Shown here one piece after another: positions 10,256-22,926 of a DNA stretch of 64,000 nt; the first letter of the stretch is position 1; every line of letters starts with the position of its first letter. The stretch spans positions 654,210-718,209 of the forward strand of contig CAJNDS010002191.1 of assembly GCA_905221605.1 (NCBI GenBank), in the 5' to 3' direction. Under the pieces are notes generated by a model, which searched no databases, was not told the DNA's origin, and worked only from the letters and a program-made list of their open reading frames with translations. This DNA is from Symbiodinium natans. Its lineage: Eukaryota > Sar > Dinophyceae > Suessiales > Symbiodiniaceae. The position numbers were made by a program, and so were the translations under genes.

Positions 10256-13200
10256 GGCACGCCGTCGGCCCCAATGGCAGGGTAGACGCCTCCGTGCCGG
10301 TGAAGTGCAAAGACGTCGATATTCTTGAAAGTCTGCTTTTGGAACCGTAACAGCGGACTGCCCTTCCGTATCAGCAATTTTTCTGCGACGCTTCTGGATT
10401 TCAACCTTTCGTCTCAGATGTACGAAAACCCGAGCCCGAATGCCGGGGGCCCAGAGTCGATACCGGGGTCACCTAGAGCTGAAGGTCTTTGGCGACCGTG
10501 TGACGCAGAGGTCGGGCACGAAGAGTGTCATACTCCAACCCCAAAGCCCGCCTTCTGCGTTGTGGTCTTCCGCGCCATCGACGGGCGGGTTGAAGGCGCA
10601 AGACCTCGCATGAAGTCAAGATGAACAACACAGCAGCCCTTCACACATACCCCTTCCAGCAAAGGCATCCTTTGTAATCCCCTGAACATTGTTGAGCACT
10701 ATTTGCGGTTCAAAACCCAATCCCAAACTCTCACTGGCGAGGGGCACGCACAGATCACCATTTGGGGATGCCCGGACCACATGGCATTCTTGACCGCCCA
10801 AGCCATAGAAGGAGCCTCTTTGCCAGTCTTTTGGTAGGCTTCAGTGAAGGGCTGGGCCCCGCGGGAAGGGTCCCAGAAAGTGCATACCTTAAACGGCGTG
10901 GATAGATATTTATATATATATATATGGGCTGAAGGGTGAAGAAGTGACTCTAATAAAGCTTATCCAGAACAACAACGATTTGAGCGCTGTCTGCGAGCTA
11001 GCTTGAGGCACGCTGCGTGGTCGCTGCGCAATTACAGTATATAAACTGCCCGTAATGCTTTTGTTCCGTTGCTGGTGCTCTTTCACGACCGCAACATGTC
11101 AAATGCTGAAGGCCCGGCCTTTGAGGCGAATCTTAATACCCTTTAGTTCAACCCTCAACCGGTGCTCCTGGCTCCAGCTTGAAGACGGCAAAGCCCTCCT
11201 GAGCAAAGGCCAAGTCAGCTCAGAGATGGAAAAGCTTCAGTGACCTTTCAGAGAGCTTTCGGGTTATAACTGACCCAAACCCTAACCTATGTATAGGATA
11301 TTCGTAGAAGACCTGTCTCGAAGGCCTACTCTACAGCCCCAGCACTGTGGCAAGGCCTGTCAAGCAACTTTCCTTTCCGAGGCAGCATGACCGCGAATAC
11401 CAGAGGTGACAGTGGCTGTTGGACAGGGTTTAGGGCTTCGGGTTGCAAACCTAAAACCTCCCCTTTTGAGCCACATTGCTCTGTAAACAAAAAACAGATG
11501 TTTAAAGTTTAAGCAACAAACCACTAACAAACCTTCTTCGCAAGGGGACGATGGCAGCCTGCTTGCCCTTCCAGCCCTTGCCGAGCAGCTCCCTCAGTCT
11601 GGTGTGGCTGAAGCAGCTCCAGCTCCCCATACCTAAGCTCACCCTCCCTCTCTCTCCCTTCAGTGGCCGAAAACCCCTTTGTTATGGTTGGATCTTGTTC
11701 AGCGTCGCAAAAGTCGAATCGAAGGACTCTGGGGTTGAGGTTGTGCAAGGTGGGACTGATTTCGAACAAGCCCCAACTTTTCAAATCCCTACATTCACCC
11801 CCTCGACCCTCAACTCTAAGACCCTGAACCCGCAAGCAGCCTAAAGCCCTCCATCCTCGGGCTCCGAACATCCCTTGAATCCCATCCAACGCAGCTCGGT
11901 TGACCCGGAGGTCACCAACACCGCCTCCACGTGGTTTTTGTAGTGAATCCGGGTACTCGATCCTGCCTCGGGAAGCATTTTGGGGCATTGAGATCGGCAA
12001 GCGATGATGTCATCGACATCCTCCAACAACTAAGGAAAAGTTTGCTTCTCTGTCTTCTCAATTTTGCAGCCTTCCAGACTCTGAGCCCTAAGTCTGTCGC
12101 CCCTTCCATGGCCCCGAAGCCCAACACCATCGTCGAGCCTTCAGGACAGTCTGGTGGAAGGAAAAACCTCATGCAGGTCATGAGCTGGAGCGACGCGGGA
12201 CTCATGCGTCGGTTGGTCCGGGCGGAGGAATTCCGAGGACACAGTTTAAGAAGAAGGCACGTTGTTCTGCACCTGCAAGTTCGATGACAATTTCTATCTT
12301 CTCAATAAGTATTGGCGTCTAAACGCATGTCCAAGACCACCCCGCCCTCTATACAATAACGCACACACACACACATGCGCGCACCACTCACACATAGAGA
12401 GGGAGAGAGGCAAACGCACAAGCGGAACACTGCACTTAACAGCGCGAAAGCACTGCGACATGTCAGAACATCAGAAACCTAAACCTCTGCAAGGTTTGGG
12501 CTTCGGGCTTGGGGCCCAACACAGTCTCTGGCAAGGCACCGAATCCGTCCACTCTGCGCAGGTATCCTTGTCAGGACCGGATGGTGCAAGCGGAACTTTC
12601 CCAGCACTGTAGTTTTGATTCAGGGTTTTCGAAGTAGCCAGCAGCGACACAGTTCCCACACCAAGAAGAGAGTATCTTCGATCAGAACCCTCGTAGGCTA
12701 AGCTTACCAGTGAGGAGGCCATGACTCCAAGAGAAGGCCCGGGGAGATGCTCGAGGTCAGGCTCTGGGTTTTTGGAGAGTCAGTGTTGAAGGTGGGGTGG
12801 TTTGCTTCAAGCAACGTCTGGTGTCCCCAAATGCGGGCTTTTCGGGCAACGCGTCAGGATTGCCCACGAATCAAACCCTGCCCCTCGCAACTACCCTTCA
12901 AGCACCCTTCAAGACTACAAAGAAGGGCGCCTTGAAGGCCATAGGGGCTTCGAGATGGTTACGGGCTGAACCTCGCATCTCGTTCAGCTCAAGGCGCTTC
13001 GGCTCTCCCACGTCTGTGTTCGGGCCTGGCAACCACCATCTGGGTTTGGGGTTCCTGCCAGCCCCTTCAAGCTCGAGGTAGGAAACGGAAGCCCCAGCAC
13101 TCAGCCGTTGTGGCAAGGAATTGGAGATCTGACGGCAACGGGGGGCTTTTACAAATTTATGATGTCCAGCTGTCCTCCTTGGCACAATGCGAGTAAGCGA

Positions 13201-15324
13201 TGAAATCAGGAAGCCCTGGTAAATACATGTATAAAAACAAAGGTATTGAAAAAATGTTTGCAAAACAAAGTACAGAACATGAATAAGAAGTATAGTATAA
13301 GCTTCCCCCCTCGATCCACCGCTGTCGGCTTCGAACCTTTTAAAATATGCTTTGTGAGTCGCCCTAGCTTAAATAATCTGAAAGGTTTGTGTTGTTACGG
13401 ACGCACCAAACCCTTTTTCTGAATGTCACTAGCTATTGTAGGTTGCAGCGGACACAGAGATAACCTCCGAACATACGCTTTGTGAATGGCCCTAGCTTAA
13501 AACAATGAAAGTGTTGTGGCGTTACGCACAAAATCATCGTCTGGATGCCGATAGTCTAGGTTGTAGCGGACACCGATATACATTTCTAGGGGTCAGCTAT
13601 CTGAAGAAAACTCATGGCCCAAAGGTGATTCATGATTTACTTCAGAGAAATATTCATAATCGGGTGCTAGATATTTATGGTCTTTGGGGGCTATTTCGTA
13701 AATCATGTGGTGAATAAGAAAATGCCCGCTGACTAAAGCAGTATATTTGCACAAACTAACCGAATAGAGCTTCTTAGAGTATTACGTTTGAGTATTGTGG
13801 AACCACTTACATTATCACAAACTAAATCCACAGCCCAAAGGCCTTGTAAGCGTATAATCGGTTAAAAAGCACCCTCTCCTTCACTATCCTTCATTTCCCA
13901 CGGCCGTTGTTTCAATAGAGGGTGTTCTTTCGGAAGCAGAGCCCTTCAGTTGTGCTAGAATTTCTACTTTTTTGACGTGGGGAAATTGCAGAGTTTGCTT
14001 CCACAAGTCCTGTTCAGGAGGGTCTGAGGAAGGTCCATGGACGTTTGAAGGCCTAGTTTCGCCGCAGATTTCAGAAGCCATCTTCAAGCAAAGGCACTTC
14101 GCAACACGCGCTCCGGCTCACACGGCACACACCGAGGGTACGCCGATAACAGGTGTAAAGGGTTCGAGGCCCCTCGTGGCCCCGACGCCCGTTTTGACGG
14201 GGCAGTCTAAAGGCTGAGCAAGGTTTTTGGGGTTTCAGCTTTCGGCTTTATACCTGAAGGTTCAGGCTCAGGTTTCTGTTGCCTGGGGCCCCATACCGAA
14301 GCTTTCCACCGAGTAAAGTGCTAAACTGCACCGAGTGCTTTACTGCACAGGAAGTCTCCTGAAACTTGAGTTTCATGGTTTTGGATGCATTATGGTCTTG
14401 GTCAGCCCAGCTGAGACGTGAAATGCTGTCACAAAGACCGAAGTGGGTTTTGTGACACACAGACTGACTTTGAGAAACATTCTGTTGGGCCGTGGGCTGT
14501 TTTTGTACCACCAGCAGCCTCACACCCCCCCCCAAGGCTTATAGGGCGCACCAAGAAAGTGGGGGTTGACCGGGCTGAGAGTCCTGGACCCAGAGTGAGC
14601 TTCAAGAAATGGGAACTCCCTGTATGCGGAGGCACAGGGGTTGCCTCCTTCACTGCCCCAAGACCTCGGACGTCTTCCAGCGTCCCTGGGCTGGGGTCTC
14701 AAGAGGCAAGAGAAGCGGGGGTTATGGAGAGGACTGGAATTCGGGAGCGCAGTGTTTCTGGGCATCCTAGCAGTTCCCTCTACCTTGCATGAGAGCCCCG
14801 AGGTTCCCTGGAAGAGTTCTTGCTTTACTAGAGTATCGTGCTAGGGCGTTAGGCTTGGACAACAGCAGGACTGGGGAGGAATTGGATGGAAAGCCTGTCC
14901 CAGAAAACACCTCCGAATTCGAACCCCTGAACATTCCAGAGCCCGAAAACCCGAAACCCGAACTCTCAGCCCGCCAATCTCTTTCTCTCTCTCCCTCCCT
15001 CCCTCCTCAAGCAAGCTGCCAGGTATATGCAACCCTGAACACGACCACTGACAACTCTTGGATGGCAGCCCTTCAGGCCGCCATCATGGGCAAGGATCTG
15101 ATCTGCAGGGAGCCATGGAGGTTCCCAATGCTGGAACCCTCCACCCCACGACCTCTCCAAGGTTCCAAGTACGCGCCCTTAAATTTGGGTCCCTTGTTCT
15201 ATATTATATAACCCCTATAAACACTATACCTAAAGCCCATGGCCGATCCCTAAACCCTAAACCCTAAACCTTAGCCCATGGTTCCAACCGTAGAACCTCC
15301 AGAAAGCCATGAGAAGCTGTGGCA
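10256..15324. other. Mostly non-coding
   Basis: A few open frames (for example 10485-10620 minus, 15035-15150 plus) have mild codon bias but no support. 13300-13850 is AT-richer and free of heptamers, with a repeated motif around CTTTGTGA and CCCTAGCTTAA (13349-13371 and 13478-13500). Confidence 0.5.
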
Positions 15325-15960
15325 AACCCAAGCCGCGGATCACGAACCGCGGTGCCTTCTCACGCCAGTCTGACTCCCCTGGAACAAGGATGGAGTTGGG
15401 TTTCGGATAATGGGTTCTAGGGTTTAGGGAGGGGGCGGGTGGGGGAAGGGGAGGGAGGGGAGTGGGTGAGGGTTGAGACAAAGTGCGAGAAACCATGACA
15501 ACCCAGGTACGGCTACAGACCTACGGGGTTGTACCCTCTAAACCCTGAACCTTCCAGGTGAGCACCCCGCGGAAAGCCCAAACATCTCCAACACCCTAAG
15601 GCCGTAAACCATCGTTAGACGGTTCAATCTAATAACAGAAAATCTTTTCCTTGGGACACGCCCTGGCTTGTAGAAAGCACACAGTGAGAAAAAAAAACAA
15701 CGAAGTCTGCATGTCAGGAAGAAAGCAGAGTGGGGGAACTCGGCAGCCACAGAGCTGCCACAGGGCGACGTACTACCGGTTTAGGGTTTATTGGGCTTAC
15801 TGGGCTTATTGGGTTTACAGGGTTTATAGGGTTTATTGGGTTTATAGGGTTTGTAGGGTTTATAGGGTTTAGGGTCAGTGGACACACACCCCTCGCCTCG
15901 GATCAGCGAAGAAGAGGCAGTAGAATTCATCGGCGCGCTCCGGTGGAAACTAACGCAAGA
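15325..15960 (-). CDS. Two exon islands of unknown gene
   Basis: 15960-15893 reads FPPERADEFYCLFFADPRRG; 15405-15325 reads NSILVPGESDWREKAPRFVI. Both minus strand, GC3-rich. Between them at 15780-15875 is a degenerate TTTAGGG/GGGTTTAT array. Confidence 0.38.
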
Positions 15961-18002
15961 AGGCTGTAGGCAATCAATCTTCAAGCTTGATTTTAACCCT
16001 TAACCCGATTTTTTTCAACCCAGGCTCCTCTCCAACCCTAAACCCTAAGTTTTTCAACCCAGGCTCCTCTCCAACCCGAAACCCCAAGCCCTAAACCGAT
16101 TTATGGTTTTCTTCTTGCTTGTTTTGAGGAGCTGTTTGCCGGAATGCGGGGCCTTTGCCGCCGCCGGTGGACTGATGAAACGCCACGGAACTGCACCGCA
16201 CACTCAACCAACACTGCAGGACGGGCTCGGGCAGCACACTCTCTGCAGGCACAGTTCAAGGTTTAAGCCGAACCGGTTTCTACTGAACCCTGAACTTCAG
16301 TTTGATCGAGGTGAAGACAAGGATCAGGGCTCGAGAGGCTTTAGGGCCTCACCTTACTGAACAACACCAAACTTTTTTGCGCTCTTCTCTGCTCCGCTGC
16401 TGGGCGAATTCCCAGCGGCTGCGCCGACGGTCTTAGTTGGCAACACACATGACCTACGAATTTCATAGAATCATGCATACATATACATATATATATATAT
16501 GTATATACATGTATATATACATATGTATACTACTTTGCTATACGGAAATGCTGCTGCAACTGTAGGAAGGACGACTGCACTCCAAACGCGCTCACACTTC
16601 AGCCCTGGTAACGCCCCGACCGAAACCCTAAGCCTAAGCCCTAAACCCTGCAGCCCACCGGGTGAACCCGCCTCCAGTGTCCAGCCATCCGGCACGTGCC
16701 ATTGCGTGCGTTGGGTATCCTGCAGCAGTACGCAGCATTACCCAGCGACGGAGAGGTGGAGAGCTTCCCATTCAGCACGATGCATATAAGATGATAAAGT
16801 CTAGCACAATACAATATAACATACTACAACATAACCAAATATATTATAATATATAGAATGTCAACCTATTTCTGGGAAATTGTTCGGTCTGATTTGTTTG
16901 AAACAACCTGACGGGTAGATTATGCCACTTGCATGCACTTCTAAATTCTCACACACCGTCTTGTCATGGCGCAATCAGCTTCTTCCAGGAGCAAAGCTTA
17001 GCAAAAACTCCTAGCCCGTAAGCCCGGTTCAAGTAAGGCCGCCGCGTTGTTGTAGAAGTACCTGGCGAACTTTCAGCGAGCACATAGTTTGGCAGACATC
17101 TTCTTTGGGAAAGACGCGGCAAGACCTGCCGCTTGTCTTCAGTTGCGACATCTCCCATACTCAGAAATTGCCTGAAATTGCTCAAGCCGCCCTCATGAGT
17201 GTCACAGCACATGAAGTCGGCCGATGCTCCCCGAATTACTCGATAACAACACCGGCCCTCCCCAATTCCGAGACCCAACCTGTCCACGACCAACGGGAAA
17301 GTGGATGGCTCTGTTGCATGGTAATCCGAGCACCTGTTTTATTAATACCCCCCTACATTTAAAGAATTGTTTTCGTCGAGAAGCCCGCCGGAAGACTACT
17401 TTCCATTACGGGGGTTTGCGTATGGGCCAATACCACCACATTTAAAGAATTTGTTCTCGGGGGGGGGGGTAAAAATCCTTCGGCTTTCGCGTTTTACTTT
17501 GTGAGCTGCAGTTTGCTTCGGTGAAGCTACACATCTTGAAAGTAAAAGCTTTAAAGAAGCCGAAGCTTCATTTTTCTAGAAGCTGAGGCCCTTCAGAAAG
17601 CTAGGATTTCTTATGTGAGTGCTTACTGGAGGAGAGAAAAGTTTTCTTCTTTCCTGAGCTACCCTTTATGGGCTCTGCCCGGCAAAGACAGCATCACATT
17701 TAGGAAAAGGGACCACAATTATGGGAGGCCGGCCCTGGGGGGGGAGCCCTACTGTTTTCAATACATTCCTATTGTTTTCAATAAAGAATCCATACATTGC
17801 CATGGTCTTATTCTTGCGGCGCCCTGCCTTTCTTATTGCGGTGCCCCCCCCCCCCCCCCCCCAATTAAACAGGTGCTCGGATTAAGCCCGAAACTTCCGA
17901 AACCATAAACACGAAACGGAGTTGATCGAAACCATGCGCCCTTTTAATATTGGCCGCCCGGAATTGCAGCCCACACACACACACTACTATGGGGACCGCA
18001 AA
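15961..18002. other. Non-coding with TA microsatellite and poly-C tract
   Basis: TA/TATG repeats at 16470-16525, a direct repeat of GTTTTTCAACCCAGGCTCCT-type sequence (16010-16075), a G run at 17460 and a C run at 17844-17862. 17360-17450 repeats ACATTTAAAGAATT twice. Confidence 0.6.
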
Positions 18003-18112
18003 AGGGACCCAGCAGGGCTCCGCTAAAGTTGGAGGCCTTTCCCCGTCGCTGGCGAAATGCTCCTCCCAGGGCCCACAGCGCCGGATGGAGTCCTCCAGCC
18101 ACAGGAAGTATT
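18003..18112 (-). CDS. Exon island, unknown protein
   Basis: EYFLWLEDSIRRCGPWEEHF then ASDGERPPTLAEPCWV. Long open frame with consistent C/G third positions. No family recognised. Confidence 0.45.
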
Positions 18113-18559
18113 CACTACGATTTGCTTAAGAACCCCCAAAAGCAATAAGAAATATCTTTCCTTATAAGTGCAGTATAGGGGTTATAACGATCAATATTGT
18201 TGGAATTTGGTGGGGGTAATTAAGTAGTAGTTTAGGGTTTAGGTTTTTTTTCACTCTTAGGGTTGAAAGCTTCCTGACGCAAAACTGTGCCGTCAAGCCC
18301 CTGGCACTCAACACTCATGAAGGGCTAGAGGAACCACACCACCGGGCAGCAACCGAGACGCAACGCCATTCGCAGCAAGGCACATCTCTACGGCTACGGC
18401 CCTGCGGCTTTTCTACAGCAAGGTGCAGGGCTTCGAAGTCCTCAACCTCGCACCTTCAATGCACCTTCTAAAGGTAGAACACCCTTTTTTCGCCTCCCGC
18501 CAAGCTGAACTGAAGCCCACTTCGCAGGGTTCAGGGTTCATAGGGTCATAGGGGCTTTT

Positions 18560-18662
18560 CGGCTTCGAGCCGCAGGTGCAGCCGAGCCGGGCGCCTGCAG
18601 CCGAAACTTGCGCCGGGAGGCCAGGAATCGGCCCAGGAGTTGCTCCTCCGTTTTGGAGGCCC
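18560..18662 (-). CDS. Exon island, unknown protein
   Basis: KTEEQLLGRFLASRRKFRLQ then an Ala/Pro-rich tail. Charged helix with strong codon bias. TTTAGGG repeats lie at 18683-18700 on its upstream side. Confidence 0.42.
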
Positions 18663-18707
18663 TTTTTGGGCTGTAAAGTAACGGGTTTAGGGTTTAGGGT
18701 TCCCCCC

Positions 18708-18804
18708 CTGGTTCTTAGTAGGGAGTAACCGAACTAGGGCCCCATATATACCCTGTAAGGCAGTCTGTAGAGCCCTAATTCCCTCATTCCTTACTGAGAA
18801 CCAG
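18708..18804. mobile_element. Small inverted-repeat element, family B, copy 1
   Basis: Ends CTGGTTCTTAGTAGGGAGTA and TTACTGAGAACCAG are imperfect inverted repeats of a 97-bp element. It resembles the element at 19380-19490 (shared AGTA-GGAATGAGGGAAT in the arms). It fits a MITE; no transposase. Confidence 0.5.
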
Positions 18805-19014
18805 CCAGTATTTGGGCTATACAACCATCCTTCGGGTTTAGAAGGTTTTGGGTGTATGGGGTTTAGAGGGTTTCGGGGGTTTAGAAGGTTGAAACATGTT
18901 GAAACGAAGCTTGCCCGAAGCCTTTCCGGCCCTGTGGTAGGCTTCGGGTGTCACAGATGTGTCTCTAAAGCCCTGAACCCCCATAATGCCATACCTTCAC
19001 TTACCCCGCGAACC

Positions 19015-19605
19015 CAAAGATTCCAAACCTCGGCATCTGCTCAAACTCCGGGGCCTCTTGCTGCTCTTGGTCTCGCCGCGCGCTCTGGAGCACCTTCCGC
19101 TTTCCCCATGGGGGTTTTGAAGTTTCTAGGGGCTTAGGGCCACCCTGGGCCAGATCCCGACAGCCTCAGACTTTTTACTTTGAAGTCTCCAAAGGTGGGC
19201 CGGGAAGAGCCTGAAAGCTGGCACCTTGAAGCCCTGCACTCTAAGGCAAAGCTGATGAGCGGATGTTGGACGCGACAGAGAGCCGTCTATCTACAGCATG
19301 TGAAAGCCTGGTGGGACTTTCGTGAAACCGCCGATGCCATTTTGCTGACGGCGGTGATCAGCAGATCGCTCTCAGCTTCCTGTTGGCTAGTAGGGAATGA
19401 GGGAATGAGGGTACCCTCTATCCCCCTATAGTATACCCTTTAAGGGACTACATAGGGTACCTCATTCCCCCATTCCCTACTAACCAACAGTAAGTCTCAG
19501 ACATATATGGGCTCAGGGTGCATCAGGTTTTCTTGAAAGCCGCGTGGTCGAGTCATCGTCGCGCTGCCGCATCGGAATCCAGATGTCCACGGCTTCGACG
19601 CAGGT
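19015..19605 (-). CDS. Exon islands around a MITE
   Basis: 19605-19535 reads VEAVDIWIPMRQRDDDSTTR; 19105-19015 reads KRKVLQSARRDQEQQEAPEF. The inverted-repeat element 19380-19490 lies between them, in what would be the intron. Function unknown. Confidence 0.33.
19380..19490. mobile_element. Small inverted-repeat element, family B, copy 2
   Basis: Left arm CTGTTGGCTAGTAGGGAATG, right arm CATTCCCTACTAACCAACAG. The inverted arms extend 35-40 bp inward with few mismatches. 111 bp long; related to 18708-18804. Confidence 0.6.
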
Positions 19606-20444
19606 GGCTCCTCATCCGCCAGCAGGCCTTCGCCAGGAATCCGATCTTGTCAAGGGACGGGCCTTAGCTGTTGAAGACTTGTTGAGGCAAGCCCGAGGAC
19701 AAGGTAAACAGTCTAGCTGGCCATCGGCCGGTACACCAGGGAGAACAAAAAGCCTGGACACAGTTCAGTACTGAGTGGCTGGACAGGAAATGCTGACGTG
19801 GGCAGCGACAGCCGCCCCAAGCGACAAAGGCTGTTGAACATCCTGGCTCAGAAGATGCTGGTCCCGTTTGACTCTAAGTCTGAATCACATACAGTAAGTA
19901 TACAAGCAGGAATAAGAAAATCAATGTTCTACCCTCGCTTCCCCTCCCCTCAGCCCAACCAGTCTGCTAGGGCACTGAAAACTTGCACCTATGAATCTTA
20001 TAGGCCTTGAACAGTCCCCGGCAGGATCGGACAATCCATAAGCAGCTGATGTTAGCAGTGTCAATGTTCTTGTTTAGTGTACAAAAACTCACATATATAT
20101 ATATATATACATATAGATATATATATATATATAGTACGTATGTTTGTATAACATTTCATAGGACTTTGGAAATGCTAGGCTGCCAGAGATTTTATCCAAG
20201 GGGCTGCGGGGTCAGAAACTGGTTGCCGGTGGGAGGCGAAGGAAACCTGCCACCCAGGGCATTGCAGCCTCACTGGCAGTGGCGTTGGGGCTTAGCGGGT
20301 CAAGTGTCCAGACGTCAAGTCTCAGACCCTGAACTTTGAGCTTAGCAACACTTTGCAAAACGCAAATGCAAAAAAGCCCTACACCCTAAACCCTTTGGCC
20401 CAAGGCCTAAACCCTAATTAGACCCTTCAACAAACGACGCTTAC

Positions 20445-20550
20445 AACGCTTGAGGCAGCCCTCACGCTCATAGAGCAGCAAGCTGCAGTTCTTGTGGCAG
20501 CAGTCGCAGCAACAGCCGCCCAGATCCGTCCTGAGGCTGCCACAACAAGT
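20445..20550 (-). CDS. Cys-rich exon island
   Basis: GSLRTDLGGCCCDCCHKNCS then LLLYEREGCLKR: seven Cys in 35 codons, with C/G third positions on the minus strand. It could be an extracellular or metal-binding module. The plus strand frame is also open (Ala-rich), so strand is not certain. Confidence 0.35.
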
Positions 20551-21094
20551 CTAGTATGGAATCCGAAGTTTCCCGCGGCATCTTTCTGCAACCCTTTTGA
20601 ATGATTTGCCCGGGGCTGCCCGAAATGTTTCTTTGCTTGGGGCCCCAGAAAGAATCGACGGCCTGGAGTCCTTCTGTACTACCTGAAGCTGTACACGCCT
20701 CAGGCCCCTCAGCCCTTAAGGCTGACTAAAGGGTTGAAGTCTGGGTGGCTTCCACACCCCGACTGGTTGCTGTGCTGCTTTCAACACCCGAAATGGTTTG
20801 ATTCATTCATGCTGTTTTGAAAACCCGAAATGCATCAAGTATACCCATCCAAGCGAAGTTCCTGCCAAGAACCCTGGTGAGAGGTGGCTCTGCACTGCAT
20901 CTTACGAAGAAAAAAGCGGCAAAGGCTTGAATGCTGCCACACACAACATACAAGAGGGCCTTTATAATCAGAGTAGGGTTTTGGGGGGTTGCTATAGTAC
21001 ATTTTTGAAGGGATCCTGGGGGAATACTCTTCGTAAATTTTTGCGACCTTTTTAACCCCTGGGAAACCCTAAACCCTAAACCCCCTACATCACA

Positions 21095-21867
21095 CGAACC
21101 CATGCCGCTCGGCATCTGCTGCATGCCATCCAGGGCCTCGTCAAGCTCCTCGGCACAAAGCTCTTCGCCACTTGATAAACCTAACCCCTAACCCCTAACC
21201 CCTAAACCCTAAACCCTAAACCCTAAACCCTAAACCCCAAACCCCAAACCCCAAACCCTAAACCCTACCAAAACCCCTAAAAAAGCAGCTTGTCCGAGGC
21301 ACGGTGTCGCACTCACCCAGCACCTCCTCCTCCGAGGCAATTGCGATGATGCAATGGCATTAGCAGGCTATCTTATTGTAACAAGTCACTGCAAGTAAAT
21401 ATGTCATATTCTAATTTGGGGGAGCCCCTGAGAGCTCCGCAGCCTACACAGAGGAAAATCCTACTAAGTTTTGGGTCTGGGGCTTAGGGTAAGAAACCGC
21501 GGCACCGAGTCGCCCTAAACCGTAAACCCTAAAACCCCAGTGGCAACCGTGTTAATTTATCTCTGTTGCACTGGGGCTTGCAGCGTTCCTTTTACTCGCT
21601 GCTTTCCGCGACTCCGACATAGCAGGGTCTTGGGCTTCTTCGTTCCGAGGATGTTTTGCTTTTTTCCGGAGCACTTTTTCCCCCGCAAACCCATTCGAAT
21701 TTCAGAGCCTGGCACCCCCAAAAAGTCGAACCGAAAAGCCTCAGCCTAAAATCCGACCAGGCCCCACCACATGTTTCAAGCTCCTCGGTGAGATGCTCGC
21801 AAACGGGCAGCTGCCCTGGGACGTCAATGTGTAGGATTTCAAGGACGATCTGTGGCACGTGGGTGTC
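21095..21867 (-). CDS. Three exon islands, acidic protein
   Basis: 21867-21785 reads THVPQIVLEILHIDVPGQLP; 21345-21290 reads IIAIASEEEVLGECDTVPR; 21172-21095 reads SGEELCAEELDEALDGMQQM. A long CCCTAAA array (21184-21265) separates the last two, inside the inferred intron. Function unknown. Confidence 0.38.
21184..21265. repeat. CCCTAAA/CCCCTAA/CCCCAAA array
   Basis: Degenerate telomere-type array with three unit variants in blocks, which suggests local unit turnover. Confidence 0.9.
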
Positions 21868-22624
21868 ATAACATAGGCCTAAACCTGATGTTGGGAAGCT
21901 CGGTGGTGGGTTCTTACCGTGCTTGGCATGGTCTTCGCGGCTTTCTGTTTTCCAGCGCGAAAATGGTCATTCATGGGGTCTTGCTCTGGCGGTTTTGTCT
22001 GTAGCGCATGCAGGGATTCACAAGCACATGGCAGAAACGCGTCACGCGATGTACAACAATGAAACTGCGCGCCAAAGCCAGATACACGATGATTATGGCC
22101 CTGCAACTCTAGTTGCTCGGCAATATGCAGTTGGAAGCCTGGCAACGACAACGACGTGGCGAGCATGCAGGATCTCGAGCATGGGCTTGTGAGGTACAGG
22201 AGAACCTGAACCTTAACTCGCGCAAATTGGCATGCAGCGTTCTCGTGGGGCATCTGGGGTCCAGAGCGTGCGGCGTCCTACAGTATAATATGCATGCAGT
22301 AGAGGGTCGCACTTGCTTCAACAGGCTATCGTCGGAATGCGCACGTGCAACTCCGGCACTCGCCATTTGCCATTGCGCTCAAACCGAACCGCCCTCAAGT
22401 CTTCTGTCTCGACGAAACGAAGGTTTAGGGTTCATAGGAGTTTCATGGCAGATCGCATTTCTCCAGACATACTACACTAAGTCACTAAGGGTTTAGGGTA
22501 AAAGGGTCAACCCTGCCGCGCTTGTAAAATACCCAAGTAAGGCCACGTCCAAGGGCTGCCCTAGACTTTGGCACCCGCAGCGAGCACTATCTCTACCTAC
22601 GATCCTTTTTCACGTGCACCCACC

Positions 22625-22858
22625 AGACATTTGACTGGGTTGAAACAAACTGAACCCCATACGCCCTGGTCCTGCGCAAGTCCTGAAGCGTATGTGTAAC
22701 TGAGACTTGCAGCTGACATATGAGGATTGCGAGGGCGGCAGGAAGATTGGCCAGCCCCACAGCCACGTGAGTGTCCTCATGAACTGTACGAAGCCCCCCC
22801 TGAGACATTGTCTGCGTTGCAAACGTGCGCGCGCCATCCGTGCCCCAGAGGCCATCTC
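22625..22858 (-). CDS. Long exon island, unknown protein
   Basis: 78 open codons with steady C/G third positions: DGLWGTDGARTFATQTMSQG, later HVAVGLANLPAALAILICQL and TLQDLRRTRAYGVQFVSTQ. A CCCTAAA array (22865-22926, plus strand) abuts the upstream end within about 7 bp. No family recognised. Confidence 0.45.
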
Positions 22859-22864
22859 ACCCCG

Positions 22865-22926
22865 CTAAACCCTAAACCCTAAACCCTAAACCCCAAACCC
22901 GAAACCCTAAACCCCAAACCCTAAAC
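22865..22926. repeat. CCCTAAA array
   Basis: About eight units with CCCCAAA and CCCGAAA variants, directly beside the exon island 22625-22858. Confidence 0.9.
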
